From a candidate division WOR-3 bacterium (GTDB lineage Bacteria > SDB-A), in assembly GCA_016934535.1 (NCBI GenBank), contig JAFGSQ010000010.1, positions 16,564 through 80,563 on the forward strand: a stretch of 64,000 bases of DNA. The letters are read 5' to 3'. This document shows, one piece after another, positions 1 to 8,931 of this stretch (position 1 is its first letter; each line of letters begins with the position of its first letter). Under the pieces are notes generated by a model. The model had not been told where the DNA came from. It saw only the letters and a list, made by a program, of their open reading frames with translations, and ran no database searches. The translations under genes and the position numbers were made by a program.

Positions 1-2157
1 TTTAAAAATTCTTCCTTCAACAGGCATTTGTTCCACGACCATATATCTATCATCAAAAATGTTTTTCACTGAAAAAACAAAAGTCCATTCAGAGTGCATA
101 ATACTCCTTGAACAAGATACAAATACGTCAAAAACTCTGTATGGATTGAGGGACGTATTTGAAATTCCGAGAGGATCCGTGTTCGCCTCTCTCGTATATC
201 TTCTGGCAACAGCCCTGTACAATACTTCCGCCGAAAAAACCCCTCTTTTATATCCCGTTTCCGAAGAGAATCTATAAACCGGGCGATAAGTTATGTAATT
301 TCCGTAATTGATGTCTCCGCCAGTCCTGTTCTTTACGTCCTGAAGGGAAAGCCCAAGCTTAAAATAAAAACCGGCGGGTATATCCGCACTTAAATAAAAA
401 TCACAGCCCAGCCCTTTGGCCTTTCCAAGGTTGAAGGGTTGATACTGCCCTTTGAAATTTCTTCTCCACACGATCATGTCTTCGAGAATTCCGTAGAAAC
501 CTGAAACCGAAAACGACCAGCCCGGCAAGCTTGATCCTGTCATATTAAAATTCAAGCCGAGTGTGTTGGAAATTTCCGGCTTTAAATCGGGATTGCCCGA
601 AGAATAAACCGTTTCAACCGTGTGCGTGTTAGAAAAATCCGGATAATGTATGTTGCGTGAAAAACCGACACCGCCCGAGGACACTGACGTGGAAGAGTGA
701 GAAGAGATATTCAGTCCGGCCGAATACGACCAGAATACTTTGCTTTTGCCGTTTGCGCGGCAGATTGACGGAGCAAGTTCAAAATCAAGTCTTCCTTTGC
801 AGACCCCAAGGGATTTAGTCAGAATAGTTGCCAGGGAAAGAATTATTTCGCTTCTCCTTGCTCTGATTTCGGGTAAAAAATCCCTCAGACCGTCCCTGAA
901 AAAATAATTCTGATTGTTCCAGCGGCAATCTATTATCAGTTCCGCCCAGGAACTTACCGAAGGTGTGAAATTTAACGACATATCCGTCCGGGTTGAGACG
1001 GTTTCTGAACTTTCCGGGAAAAAATAAGCGCTGTCGTTTTGACCGGGGATGGGTTGTCTTTCAGGGCAGAAATAGAAATTACTCGTCAAACCGTGCGAAA
1101 CCGACAAGGCACAAGGAACTCCGAAAAACGATACGGGCAGTTTTGCCCATGCCGTAAAGTTACAATCGTTCATCCTTGACAAAGTCATAAGCGTACCGTC
1201 CGCTTGACCAGGTATTCCTTTCTCACGAGCGCTTCCGGCGACGGACAATTCAATTTTCCTTATAAAATAAGAAAAAATTCTCATTACACCCCTCAGGGAT
1301 TTCGAATCGCTGTTTGAGATAACTCCGCCGGGGTAACCTTCGGCCGGGTATCCTCCGGAATAACCGTCGAAAGAAACGTCGAGAGATATTTTCTCCTTTT
1401 CCGTCAAAGGAAATCCCGAACCGAAGCCTAATCTTGCGGCGATCAATCCGTAAGAACCCGACAATACAGATATCTCGTTTTCTTCTCTTTCCTGACCTTT
1501 GAGGAATATCATAATTCGGCCTCCGGGCTCCGAACCGGCTCCCGGATTATTTACTACGACGATTCTTTTTACCGAAGTGATAGGTATCGAAGAGAGATCA
1601 AAAGCGCCGGTAACGGCGCTGTTCACTTTTACACCGTCGACATATATGCCTACTCTCCCTGCTGACGGGCCGCTCAGCGAAACGCTTGACACATCACCCG
1701 CGTTTTGCCTGCTTATCGTAACTCCGGCTATTCCTTCCAGAACGTCAGGCAAGTCGAAGCACCCTGAACCCTCAATGTTTTCCGAATCAATGATGATAAT
1801 ATTGCCTTCGGTCCTTTTCTCTCCCCAGACGGTTATCCCCTCTGCTTCTATAGACTGGGACTCCAAGAAAACAAACATTTGCCTTGTTTCAGTCTGTTCA
1901 ATCTCCAGGAAGAACACACGTTTCTCATAGCCGATCCTCCGTACAGACAACATGTGTTGACCCCACGGAATGCTCTGTACATGGAATTCACCGCCGGGTC
2001 CGGTAATACATACAAGCCTTTCATCGACGAATATGGATGCGGCTTCTATGGGAGATAAATCGGCGGCGTCTTTCACCACACCGTATAGGGCGGCGCTTTC
2101 AAGCGTCAAACGGAATAATGATATAAAAACGAACCCAGAAATAAAAAACCCCTCCAT
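1..2157 (-). CDS. TonB-dependent outer membrane receptor, BtuB-like, 3' end cut by window edge
   Basis: Outer membrane beta-barrel receptor, probably for cobalamin or another corrinoid, powered by TonB. The frame is open for 719 codons up to the window edge, where it reads ...FDDRYMVVEQMPVEGRIFK, the usual C-terminal end of these barrels, so only a few residues are missing. It has a signal peptide, then a carboxypeptidase-regulatory-like fold (about residues 25-100), a plug domain (about 110-230, with ITVWGEKR and VLEGIAGVTISRQN) and the barrel. The substrate is inferred from the riboswitch upstream; the sequence itself only shows the TonB receptor family. The ATG at 2157 lies inside the expression-platform hairpin and has no Shine-Dalgarno. 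An in-frame ATT at 2142 sits six bases after GGAGGGG and may be the true start. Confidence 0.85.
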   Translation of the reverse strand, partial: MEGFFISGFVFISLFRLTLESAALYGVVKDAADLSPIEAASIFVDERLVCITGPGGEFHVQSIPWGQHMLSVRRIGYEKRVFFLEIEQTETRQMFVFLESQSIEAEGITVWGEKRTEGNIIIIDSENIEGSGCFDLPDVLEGIAGVTISRQNAGDVSSVSLSGPSAGRVGIYVDGVKVNSAVTGAFDLSSIPITSVKRIVVVNNPGAGSEPGGRIMIFLKGQEREENEISVLSGSYGLIAARLGFGSGFPLTEKEKISLDVSFDGYSGGYPAEGYPGGVISNSDSKSLRGVMRIFSYFIRKIELSVAGSAREKGIPGQADGTLMTLSRMNDCNFTAWAKLPVSFFGVPCALSVSHGLTSNFYFCPERQPIPGQNDSAYFFPESSETVSTRTDMSLNFTPSVSSWAELIIDCRWNNQNYFFRDGLRDFLPEIRARRSEIILSLATILTKSLGVCKGRLDFELAPSICRANGKSKVFWSYSAGLNISSHSSTSVSSGGVGFSRNIHYPDFSNTHTVETVYSSGNPDLKPEISNTLGLNFNMTGSSLPGWSFSVSGFYGILEDMIVWRRNFKGQYQPFNLGKAKGLGCDFYLSADIPAGFYFKLGLSLQDVKNRTGGDINYGNYITYRPVYRFSSETGYKRGVFSAEVLYRAVARRYTREANTDPLGISNTSLNPYRVFDVFVSCSRSIMHSEWTFVFSVKNIFDDRYMVVEQMPVEGRIFK

Positions 2158-2169
2158 TCAATGGAGAGG
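2143..2169 (-). terminator. Riboswitch expression-platform hairpin (intrinsic terminator or SD sequestration)
   Basis: On the minus strand CCTCTCC (2169-2163) pairs with GGAGGGG (2155-2149), one G-U pair included, and is followed directly by six T (2148-2143). This is a textbook intrinsic terminator just downstream of the riboswitch. Its 3' arm is also the only strong Shine-Dalgarno near the receptor start, so the same hairpin could block translation. Which mechanism operates cannot be decided from sequence. Confidence 0.7.
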
Positions 2170-2171
2170 TC

Positions 2172-2371
2172 ATGCACAAGCTTTTCGCCCGCACACGAAC
2201 CCCCCGTCGTGCGTAACTAAATCCTTCAGCGTCAGGTCTTCTGACTCTCGCTTCATCCTCAGGCGAGCCTTCCCGGATTTTCCAGTGGCACGTTTCGCCT
2301 TCGTCAGCGATCACAGCGGCGGGGACCGTCTCCGTTCATCGGAACTTCCCTTGTCGCCGAAGAATTTTTAA
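2172..2371 (-). promoter_or_regulatory. Cobalamin (B12) riboswitch
   Basis: The minus strand carries the conserved cobalamin riboswitch core in order: GACGGTCCCCGCCGCTGTGA, then GCCACTGG, AAAATCCGGGAAGG, GATGAAGCGAGAGTCAGAAG and ACCTG. A 3' hairpin with a G-rich loop (GCACGA...TCGTGTGC) fits P13 with its kissing loop. The element lies between a good promoter and the TonB receptor gene. It is expected to shut off the receptor when adenosyl- or other cobalamins are plentiful. The open frame across it (2099-2314) is not a gene. Confidence 0.93.
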
Positions 2372-2377
2372 GGCAAA

Positions 2378-2406
2378 ATTAAATCATTTATGATAATAAA
2401 TGTCAA
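2378..2406 (-). promoter_or_regulatory. Sigma70-type promoter for the riboswitch-receptor transcript
   Basis: TTGACA (2406-2401) and TTTAAT (2383-2378) on the minus strand, 17 bases apart. The predicted transcription start near 2371 is right at the 5' edge of the riboswitch. The -35 lies about 20 bases upstream of the divergent parA start, so the two genes share this intergenic region. Confidence 0.7.
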
Positions 2407-2425
2407 CATATAAAGGCGGATTCAA

Positions 2426-3214
2426 TTGGCAAAAATTATATCTATTACCAATCAAAAAGGCGGCGTCGCCAAAACGACAACCGCTGTCAATCTCGGAGCG
2501 TCCCTCGCGGCTGCTGAAAAAAAAATACTCATTGTAGACGCCGACCCTCAAGCCAACGCGACTATAGGCCTCGGGGTTGATGCCGCAAATATAAAAACTC
2601 TCTACGATGTTTTCTCGGGAAACTGCATGGCTCTCGACGCGATTATCAAATTTGACTACCTTCCGTTTTTTCATCTCATACCGGCCTCTCAGCATCTGTC
2701 TGGAATGGAAGTTGAGTTAGCCGGAGAAAAGGACAGAAACGAATTCCTCAAAGATTCTTTAAAAGAATTAGGGAATCATTACGATTACATAATTCTCGAC
2801 ACGCCTCCTACCCTGGGGATTCTCACGGTCAACGCCCTTGCAGCTGCAGACGGGATACTCATAACAATGCAGCCTGAATTCTACGCTCTTGACGGATTGA
2901 GCAAACTGATGAGAACATACGAATTGGTCAGTCGGGAACTTAATCCTTCCCTCGATATAGAGGGAATAGTTTTCACTCTCGTCGACCCGCGTTTGAAATT
3001 AGTTAAGGAAATAATGGACGAGGTCAGGGGGTTTTTCCCCCAGCACGTCTTTTCGACATACGTGGCGAGAAACATAAGACTTGCCGAAGCTCCGAGTTTC
3101 GGGAAACCGATACTTCTCTACGATGCGGAATCCATCGGCGCCAAGAACTATGTGTCTCTCGCCGTGGAGTTTTTAAAAAGAGAAAGGCTTAAAAATGAAA
3201 AAAAGACTGGGTAA
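2426..3214 (+). CDS. parA: Chromosome partitioning ATPase ParA (Soj)
   Basis: ParA/MinD-type ATPase that dimerises with ATP on the nucleoid and moves ParB-parS complexes during chromosome segregation. Visible motifs: the deviant Walker A KGGVAKTTTAVNL near residue 11, DADPQANAT near 40, and Walker B region ILDTPPTLGILTVNAL near 117. At 262 residues it has the length of chromosomal Soj with no N-terminal DNA-binding extension. The TTG start is chosen because AAAGGCGGA precedes it at 2412-2420 and the N-terminus MAKIISITNQKGG matches the family. Its 3' end overlaps parB by 20 bases. Confidence 0.96.
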   Translation: MAKIISITNQKGGVAKTTTAVNLGASLAAAEKKILIVDADPQANATIGLGVDAANIKTLYDVFSGNCMALDAIIKFDYLPFFHLIPASQHLSGMEVELAGEKDRNEFLKDSLKELGNHYDYIILDTPPTLGILTVNALAAADGILITMQPEFYALDGLSKLMRTYELVSRELNPSLDIEGIVFTLVDPRLKLVKEIMDEVRGFFPQHVFSTYVARNIRLAEAPSFGKPILLYDAESIGAKNYVSLAVEFLKRERLKNEKKTG

Positions 3215-4058
3215 AGGTTTTGACGCACTGATAGGCGCGGCGTCCTCTCTCAAAACGTCAGACGACGCCCTCGTCGAACTCGATATAGAACTTCTTAAAA
3301 AAGGTAAATTTCAGCCCCGGACGTATTTCGACGATGAAACTCTAGCTGAACTGTCTCAGTCGATAAAACAGGACGGCATAATTGAACCCTTGATAATCCG
3401 TCCGTCTTCCGACGGCCGATACGAAATAATCTGCGGTGAGAGAAGATTTGAAGCCGCTAAAAAGGTGGGTCTGAAAACGGTTCCTGTAATAATCAAAGAC
3501 GTCCCCGACTTGAAGGCTCTCGAAATTTCAATGATAGAAAACCTGCAGAGAGAAAACCTGAACCCGATCGAGGAAGCCGAAGGATACAGCATAATGTCTT
3601 CAAAATTTCATCTGAGCCAGCAGGACATTTCGGACAGAGTGGGAAAAAGCAGGTCGACGGTCGCCAACTCTCTTCGCCTTCTGGACCTTCCGGATGAAGT
3701 CAAACTGCTCGTCAGAAAAGCCAGCATTTCAGCCGGTCACGCCAGAGCCATACTATCGCTGAAGGAAAAAAGGCTTATGATGATCGCCGCTCAGAGAATC
3801 ATAGACAAAAACCTCTCCGTACGCGAGACTGAAAATTATGTCGAAGACATTAAAAAAACCCACAAACCTGAAAAAAGACGGAAGCCCATCCACGGAAACC
3901 CGGAAATTTCCGCGATCGAAAGCAGGCTGTCAGAAAAAATCGGTAATCCGGTAAAAATCAAGATGGCCGGAAAAAAAGGCCGTCTTGTCATCGAATTCTT
4001 TTCTTACGACGAACTGAACCAAATAATGAAGCGATTCGGTTTAACCGAGCTTCAGTAA
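3195..4058 (+). CDS. parB: Chromosome partitioning protein ParB (Spo0J)
   Basis: Centromere-binding CTPase clamp that loads at parS and acts with ParA. The N-terminal CTP-binding domain (about residues 27-115) has the GERR box in IICGERRFEAAKK. The central helix-turn-helix (about 135-165) reads LSQQDISDRVGKSRSTVAN. A C-terminal dimerisation region follows a basic linker near residues 225-240. The 287-residue length is normal. It overlaps parA, so the two are surely co-transcribed, and a metallopeptidase gene follows 20 bases downstream. I did not find an obvious parS 16-mer by eye, but I did not search exhaustively. Confidence 0.96.
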   Translation: MKKRLGKGFDALIGAASSLKTSDDALVELDIELLKKGKFQPRTYFDDETLAELSQSIKQDGIIEPLIIRPSSDGRYEIICGERRFEAAKKVGLKTVPVIIKDVPDLKALEISMIENLQRENLNPIEEAEGYSIMSSKFHLSQQDISDRVGKSRSTVANSLRLLDLPDEVKLLVRKASISAGHARAILSLKEKRLMMIAAQRIIDKNLSVRETENYVEDIKKTHKPEKRRKPIHGNPEISAIESRLSEKIGNPVKIKMAGKKGRLVIEFFSYDELNQIMKRFGLTELQ

Positions 4059-4077
4059 TCCTTCATCGGGAGGGCAG

Positions 4078-5151
4078 ATGAAATCAACAAACGAACGCCT
4101 GAGAACATTTTGTGAAATACCCGGTTTAACGGGCATGGAAGCCGCCGTGGCAAAAAAATTCATCGAAGAGGCGAAACCCTTTTCTGACGAAACATACATA
4201 GATCATGTCGGAAACGCCGTAGCAGTAAAAAGAGGCTCGGGCAAAAGAAAAATACTCGCCGCCGCTCACATGGACGAGATCGGACTGATAATTACCAAAA
4301 TTCTGAAGGGCGGATATCTCAGAGTTTATCAGGTCGGAGGAGTCGACCGATCTATTCTCCTGGGCCAGGAAGTCGTAGTGCATACTTCGAAGGGCGAAAT
4401 CGAAGGAGTCGTCGGATCCAAACCTCCGCATCTCATGGCGCCGGAAGAACAGAAGAAACCCCTTGGCTGGGACGGTATTTTCATCGACACTAGCCTTGAT
4501 GAAAAAGAAGTCGTCTCAAAAATTGCCGTGGGCGATTTCATATCTTTCAAGGCCAACAGCGTCGAACTTCTCGACAAAAGTTTTTCATCAAAATCCATAG
4601 ACGACAGATTCGGCCTCGCTGTACTTGTTATGACGCTCGAAAGACTGCACAATATCAATACTGACTGGAATTTTTACGCCGTCGGCACAGTTCAGGAAGA
4701 ATGGACCGGATTAGGCGCAAAAAGCTCCGCCTACGCTATTAATCCTGACGTCGCCGTGGCACTCGATGTCACTCACGGCAACATGCCCGGTTTAAAAGAA
4801 TCGGAAACTTTTAAACTCGGCAAAGGAATAACCCTGTCGGTAGGACCCAACATACACAGAGGAATCCTTTCCAAAGCGAAAAAAATATGCGAATACGAAG
4901 AGATACCTTACGCCAATGAAATAGCACCTTACGGGACAGGCACCGACGCTTACACAATCCAGCTGATCAGGAACGGAATCCCGTGCATTGTGATATCCGC
5001 TCCGGTCAGATCCATGCATTCTCCGGTTGAGACGATTTCACACAAGGACGTTGAAAGATCTGCCCGTTTGTTATCTTCCCTGGTCACAGAACTGGATGAT
5101 GATGATCTCGACATCGACAAACCGGAAATAAAAGAAGACGAAAAGGAGTAG
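4078..5151 (+). CDS. M42 family glutamyl-aminopeptidase/TET-type metallopeptidase, copy 1
   Basis: Cytoplasmic dinuclear-metal aminopeptidase of the FrvX/TET family, which trims peptides inside large tetrahedral oligomers. Metal ligands are visible: H64 in AAHMDEIG, D175 in SIDDRFG, E208 after catalytic E207 in VQEEWTG, D230 in VALDVT and H314 in RSMHSPVE. The 357-residue length is typical, with an acidic C-terminal tail (DDDDLDIDKPEIKEDEKE). GGGAGGGCAG precedes the ATG. It is the first of three consecutive M42 genes and shares only moderate similarity with the other two, so they are old duplicates. Substrate specificity cannot be read from sequence. Confidence 0.92.
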   Translation: MKSTNERLRTFCEIPGLTGMEAAVAKKFIEEAKPFSDETYIDHVGNAVAVKRGSGKRKILAAAHMDEIGLIITKILKGGYLRVYQVGGVDRSILLGQEVVVHTSKGEIEGVVGSKPPHLMAPEEQKKPLGWDGIFIDTSLDEKEVVSKIAVGDFISFKANSVELLDKSFSSKSIDDRFGLAVLVMTLERLHNINTDWNFYAVGTVQEEWTGLGAKSSAYAINPDVAVALDVTHGNMPGLKESETFKLGKGITLSVGPNIHRGILSKAKKICEYEEIPYANEIAPYGTGTDAYTIQLIRNGIPCIVISAPVRSMHSPVETISHKDVERSARLLSSLVTELDDDDLDIDKPEIKEDEKE

Positions 5152-5154
5152 CCG

Positions 5155-6186
5155 ATGTATCTTGAAAAACTGTCTAATTTATGCGGCGTTGCCGGCTACG
5201 AGCACAATGTCAGGAAATTCATAAAAGAGAACGTCTCAAAATATGTGACTTCCGTGGAGACGGATTCTTTGGGAAATCTTATATGCTATAAGAAAGGAAC
5301 TGAGAAATCCTCAAAAATTCTGCTTGCTGCTCACATGGACGAGGTCGGTTTTATCGTTGAAAGCGTCAGCAAAGAAGGATTCATACACTTCACTCCGTCA
5401 GGAGGGATAGATCCGAGAGTACTGCCTGCCAAGAGAGTGCTCATAGGTGATAAAGCCGTTCCGGGGATAATATGCTGGCCGCCTCCCCATCTAAATAAAA
5501 AACCCGCTTCTTCGGTACCTGAAGTCTCCGGACTTATTGTTGACATCGGCGCTGAAAATGACAAATCCGCACTTAAAAAAATAGCTGTCGGTGATTTCAT
5601 CACTTTTGACACTAAATTCGGACATTTGACCAAAGACAGAGTAAAGGGCAAAGCTTTCGACGACAGAATAGGATGCTCTCTTCTCATGGAGATACTCAAA
5701 AAACATGAAGGTTATCCTTTCGACATTTTCGGAGTTTTCACAGTGCAGGAAGAAGTCGGTCTGAGAGGCGCAGGCGTAATAGGAGAAAGAATAGACCCAA
5801 AAGCAGCCATTGTGCTTGAAGGGACAGGAGCGGCTGACTTTCCTCCCGACGACGAGGAACTCGATCTTCCTTCATATCCGTCTTTAGGGAAAGGCGCTGT
5901 GGTCACTTTGACAGACCGTTCCATTTCGGTCGGGAAAAAAATGATCGACATCATCGAAAAAACCGCCAAGGAAAACAGGATAAAATATCAGTTCAAACAG
6001 CCTCAGATCGGAGGAACAGACGCCGGAAGAATTCACGTTTCCAGGAAAGGAATTCCCTGCGCTATATTCAGCGTTCCATCACGGTACATACACTCGCCGG
6101 TCTCAATTGCTTCGCTTTCTGATTACAGGGAAACACTGAATATGGCCTACGCCTGCCTGCCTGAATTTGCCAAAACATTTTCATGA
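5155..6186 (+). CDS. M42 family metallopeptidase, copy 2 (Asp to Glu at a metal site)
   Basis: Second M42 peptidase, three bases after copy 1 with AAAAGGAG before the ATG. Ligands: H60 in AAHMDEVG, D169 in AFDDRIG, E199/E200 in FTVQEEVGLRGA and H313 in RYIHSPV. The position that is normally Asp (AVDVTG in copy 3) is E222 here (VLEGTGA). That exchange is also known from some active M42 and M20-type enzymes, so the protein is probably active, perhaps with another metal preference or substrate. A proline/acid-rich insert (DFPPDDEELDLPSYPS, about 228-243) is specific to this copy. 343 residues. Confidence 0.92.
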   Translation: MYLEKLSNLCGVAGYEHNVRKFIKENVSKYVTSVETDSLGNLICYKKGTEKSSKILLAAHMDEVGFIVESVSKEGFIHFTPSGGIDPRVLPAKRVLIGDKAVPGIICWPPPHLNKKPASSVPEVSGLIVDIGAENDKSALKKIAVGDFITFDTKFGHLTKDRVKGKAFDDRIGCSLLMEILKKHEGYPFDIFGVFTVQEEVGLRGAGVIGERIDPKAAIVLEGTGAADFPPDDEELDLPSYPSLGKGAVVTLTDRSISVGKKMIDIIEKTAKENRIKYQFKQPQIGGTDAGRIHVSRKGIPCAIFSVPSRYIHSPVSIASLSDYRETLNMAYACLPEFAKTFS

Positions 6187-6199
6187 CAAGGAGTTAAAA

Positions 6200-7204
6200 A
6201 TGAGAAATATAGCCGAAAAATTTACGCAAGTTTACGGTCCTTCGGGAAACGAAAACAAGATAAGAAAAACCATAGAATCCGAGATCAAATCTTTCGTCGA
6301 CGAGATTCACACGGACAACCTGGGAAATCTCATAGCGAGAAAAAAGGGTCCAGGCAAAAAAATCCTATTTGCCGCCCACATGGACGAAATCGGAGTCATA
6401 GTCAATTACGCCGACGAAAAAGGATTTTTGCGCTTTGCGCCTCTGGGAGGAGTTTATCCGATGATAGCCGCCGGCCAGAGAGTCGTTTTTGAAGACGGCA
6501 CACAGGGCGTCGTAGGCTGTGAATCCAGAGACATTACTCCCGGAACCATCCCCCCTCTCTCAAAAATGTACATAGACATAGGAGCAAAAGACAGGAAAGA
6601 AGCCCTCGCAAAAATCAGGATTGGCGACAAAGCGGGATTCTCAAACGGTTTTTCGGTAAACGGCCAGAGATGGATTTCAAAGGCTATGGACGACAGGATA
6701 GGTTGCGCGGTCATAGCGGACGCCATAAAGAAGATAAAGAAACCCGTAAACGACCTGTATTTCGTTTTCACGGTTCAGGAGGAGGTAGGTCTCAGAGGAG
6801 CCAAAACATCGGCTTACGCAATCGATCCCGCGCTTGCCGTCGCTGTTGACGTAACGGGAACGGGCGACACTCCAAAAGGATTCACGATGTCTGTCGAGAT
6901 GGGAAAAGGTCCGGGGCTTAAAATTATGGACGCTTCCATTGTCGTCACAGAAAAAATGAAAAGTTATATGAGAGAAACCGCTGAAAAAAGAGACATTCCT
7001 TATCAAAACGAAATATTGGTTTTCGGCGGAACAGACGCCGGAGCGTTTAGCATGACCAGATCCGGCATTCATTCCGGATGCATTTCAGTTCCTTCAAGAT
7101 ATATCCATTCTCCCAGCGAAATGGTAGATTCATCCGACGTCGAAAACGCATCCAAGTGGATAGTATCAATGTGCGAAACGGACGCCGCCGCCGCCGGGTT
7201 TTAA
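6200..7204 (+). CDS. M42 family metallopeptidase, copy 3
   Basis: Third M42 peptidase, 334 residues. Ligands: H60 in AAHMDEIG, D164 in AMDDRIG, E194/E195 in FTVQEEVGLRGA, D217 in AVDVTG and H303 in RYIHSPSE. I chose the ATG at 6200 because AAGGAG lies seven bases upstream and the N-terminus MRNIAEKFTQVYGPSGNE matches family starts. An in-frame ATG at 6167 lies inside the previous gene and adds an unrelated stretch. The gene lies four bases upstream of the RNase PH start. Three non-identical M42 subunits suggest hetero-oligomeric or substrate-partitioned TET particles (inference). Confidence 0.92.
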   Translation: MRNIAEKFTQVYGPSGNENKIRKTIESEIKSFVDEIHTDNLGNLIARKKGPGKKILFAAHMDEIGVIVNYADEKGFLRFAPLGGVYPMIAAGQRVVFEDGTQGVVGCESRDITPGTIPPLSKMYIDIGAKDRKEALAKIRIGDKAGFSNGFSVNGQRWISKAMDDRIGCAVIADAIKKIKKPVNDLYFVFTVQEEVGLRGAKTSAYAIDPALAVAVDVTGTGDTPKGFTMSVEMGKGPGLKIMDASIVVTEKMKSYMRETAEKRDIPYQNEILVFGGTDAGAFSMTRSGIHSGCISVPSRYIHSPSEMVDSSDVENASKWIVSMCETDAAAAGF

Positions 7205-7207
7205 AAA

Positions 7208-7942
7208 ATGATGAGAACCGACGGCAGAATCGGCGAAGCTTCTCGGCAGATTAATATAATTGCGCCCTATCAGAAAAACGTGCCCGGTTCCTGTCTTTGC
7301 CAGTATGGTGAAACCTGGGTCTGTTGTTCGGTTTCCATAACCGACGGAGTGCCGGTCTGGCTGAAAGGCAAAGGCCACGGATGGCTTACCGCAGAATACG
7401 GCATGCTGCCCGGGTCTTCCTCTCAAAGAGTGAAAAGGGAAAGAATATACGCGAATTCCAGGTCTCTAGAGATCGGCAGACTCATTGGCAGGTCCCTTCG
7501 TTCTTCGGTGGACGTCAAAGCTCTTCCTCAAATGACCATTACAGTTGACTGCGATGTAATTCAAGCCGACGGCGGAACGAGAACAGCCTCAATAACCGGC
7601 TCGTGGGTCTCTTTGGTTATGGGTTTGAACCGGCTTCGTTCTCAGGGAACCTTGAAAAGCGACCCTATTATAAGGCAGATAGCCGCCATGAGTGCCGGAT
7701 TCTGCCAAAATCGAGCACTGGTCGATCTCAACTATGAAGAAGACAGTTCCGCAGATTTCGACGCTAATTTTGTTTTCACCAAAGATCTCGACATCGTCGA
7801 AATACAATCCTCCGCAGAAGGCTATCCGATCACCAAAAAACAGTTTGTTACTCTTTTCGAATCGGTTTTAAAAGTCATGCCTTCCGTTTTTTCAGCCCAG
7901 GACAAAGTTTTGGATTCTCTCGGTCTCGCACTTAAATGCTGA
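7208..7942 (+). CDS. rph: Ribonuclease PH
   Basis: Phosphorolytic 3'-5' exoribonuclease that trims the 3' tails of tRNA precursors using inorganic phosphate. The sequence follows the family from the N-terminus (MMRTDGR), through the G-R-x-I-G-R-S-L-R region near residue 97, the phosphate-site motif GGTRTASITGSW near 130 and the DLNYEEDSSADFD acidic region near 180. It is 244 residues, as usual. It ends seven bases inside the next gene (rluD), which implies co-expression. No HAM1 fusion is present. Confidence 0.94.
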   Translation: MMRTDGRIGEASRQINIIAPYQKNVPGSCLCQYGETWVCCSVSITDGVPVWLKGKGHGWLTAEYGMLPGSSSQRVKRERIYANSRSLEIGRLIGRSLRSSVDVKALPQMTITVDCDVIQADGGTRTASITGSWVSLVMGLNRLRSQGTLKSDPIIRQIAAMSAGFCQNRALVDLNYEEDSSADFDANFVFTKDLDIVEIQSSAEGYPITKKQFVTLFESVLKVMPSVFSAQDKVLDSLGLALKC

Positions 7943-8931
7943 ACGGAAATCTGTTTACAAAAAAGGTCGATTCTCATCAAAGCAGAATCCGATTGGATTC
8001 ATTTCTTTCTTCTTCCGGAGCTCCGACAAGCCGATCCAGGCTGAAAAAACTCATTGAGGACGGATTTGTTTCCGTAAACGGAGAAACCGTCCGCGTGCCC
8101 CATCATTATGTCAAACGAGGAGACGTGCTGATCGTTGCTTTCCCTAAAGAACCCGTCATGTCACTTGAGCCTGAAAACATAGACATCAAGATAGCCTACG
8201 AGGACGATGAAATTATAGTCGTGGACAAGCGTGCGGGATTAGTTGTTCATCCGGCTAAAGGGAACAGGGAAGGAACTCTCGTCAACGCACTCTTGTTTCA
8301 TTCGAGTCTTTCCGAAAGCGGCTCACTCGAACATCGCCCCGGCATTGTCCACAGACTCGACAAGGACACTTCCGGACTGATGGTAACTGTGAAGACCGAG
8401 ACGGCATACAGAAACCTTCAGAATCAGATATCTTCGAGAAAAATGAAAAGGGAGTACCTCGCACTGGTATGGGGGCAACCTGATAAAAACGGAACAATAG
8501 AAGCGCCTATTGGCAGGAGCACAGTCAACAGAAAAAAAATGGCGGTGACTTCATACAGGTCCAAAGATGCGAGAACTCATTTCAGAACACTAGTAAACTT
8601 CGGCGCGGCGACTCTGGTTCTTTGCAGTCTCGACACAGGAAGAACTCACCAGATAAGAGTTCACATGAAACACATAGGGCATCCAGTCATCGGAGACAGA
8701 GAATACGGCGGAGCAACCTCTTATCCTCAGGGTGTTTCGGGCAAATGGTCTTTTCAGGTAGAAAAGATCAGAAAACTCGTCCCCCGCCAATTCCTTCACG
8801 CCGCGAGGCTTTCGTTCGAGCATCCCCGCGACGGCAAAGGATTGAAATTTTACTCTCCTTTGCCCGAAGAACTCCGTCCCGTTCTTTTATTTCTATCAGA
8901 ACAAAGATCTATTTATTTGTGCTCTGTGTAG
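7936..8931 (+). CDS. rluD: RluD-type 23S rRNA pseudouridine synthase
   Basis: RluA-family pseudouridine synthase, which isomerises uridines in 23S rRNA. An S4 RNA-binding domain spans about residues 16-75 (RLDSFLSSSGAPTSRSRLKKLI). The catalytic domain has HRLDKDTSGLMV with catalytic D142, then the RTHQIRVHM signature near 235. 331 residues. The exact rRNA target (RluD rather than RluC) is inferred from the S4 domain and overall length. Its last 19 bases overlap the end of a convergent lipoprotein gene. Confidence 0.9.
   Translation: MLNGNLFTKKVDSHQSRIRLDSFLSSSGAPTSRSRLKKLIEDGFVSVNGETVRVPHHYVKRGDVLIVAFPKEPVMSLEPENIDIKIAYEDDEIIVVDKRAGLVVHPAKGNREGTLVNALLFHSSLSESGSLEHRPGIVHRLDKDTSGLMVTVKTETAYRNLQNQISSRKMKREYLALVWGQPDKNGTIEAPIGRSTVNRKKMAVTSYRSKDARTHFRTLVNFGAATLVLCSLDTGRTHQIRVHMKHIGHPVIGDREYGGATSYPQGVSGKWSFQVEKIRKLVPRQFLHAARLSFEHPRDGKGLKFYSPLPEELRPVLLFLSEQRSIYLCSV

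Noticed and set aside
2099..2314. 71-codon minus-strand open frame
   Set aside because: It runs through the cobalamin riboswitch and its codons are dictated by RNA structure.
1499..2371. Two plus-strand open frames of 143 and 133 codons
   Set aside because: They are antisense shadows of the TonB receptor and riboswitch; no ribosome site or protein-like pattern.
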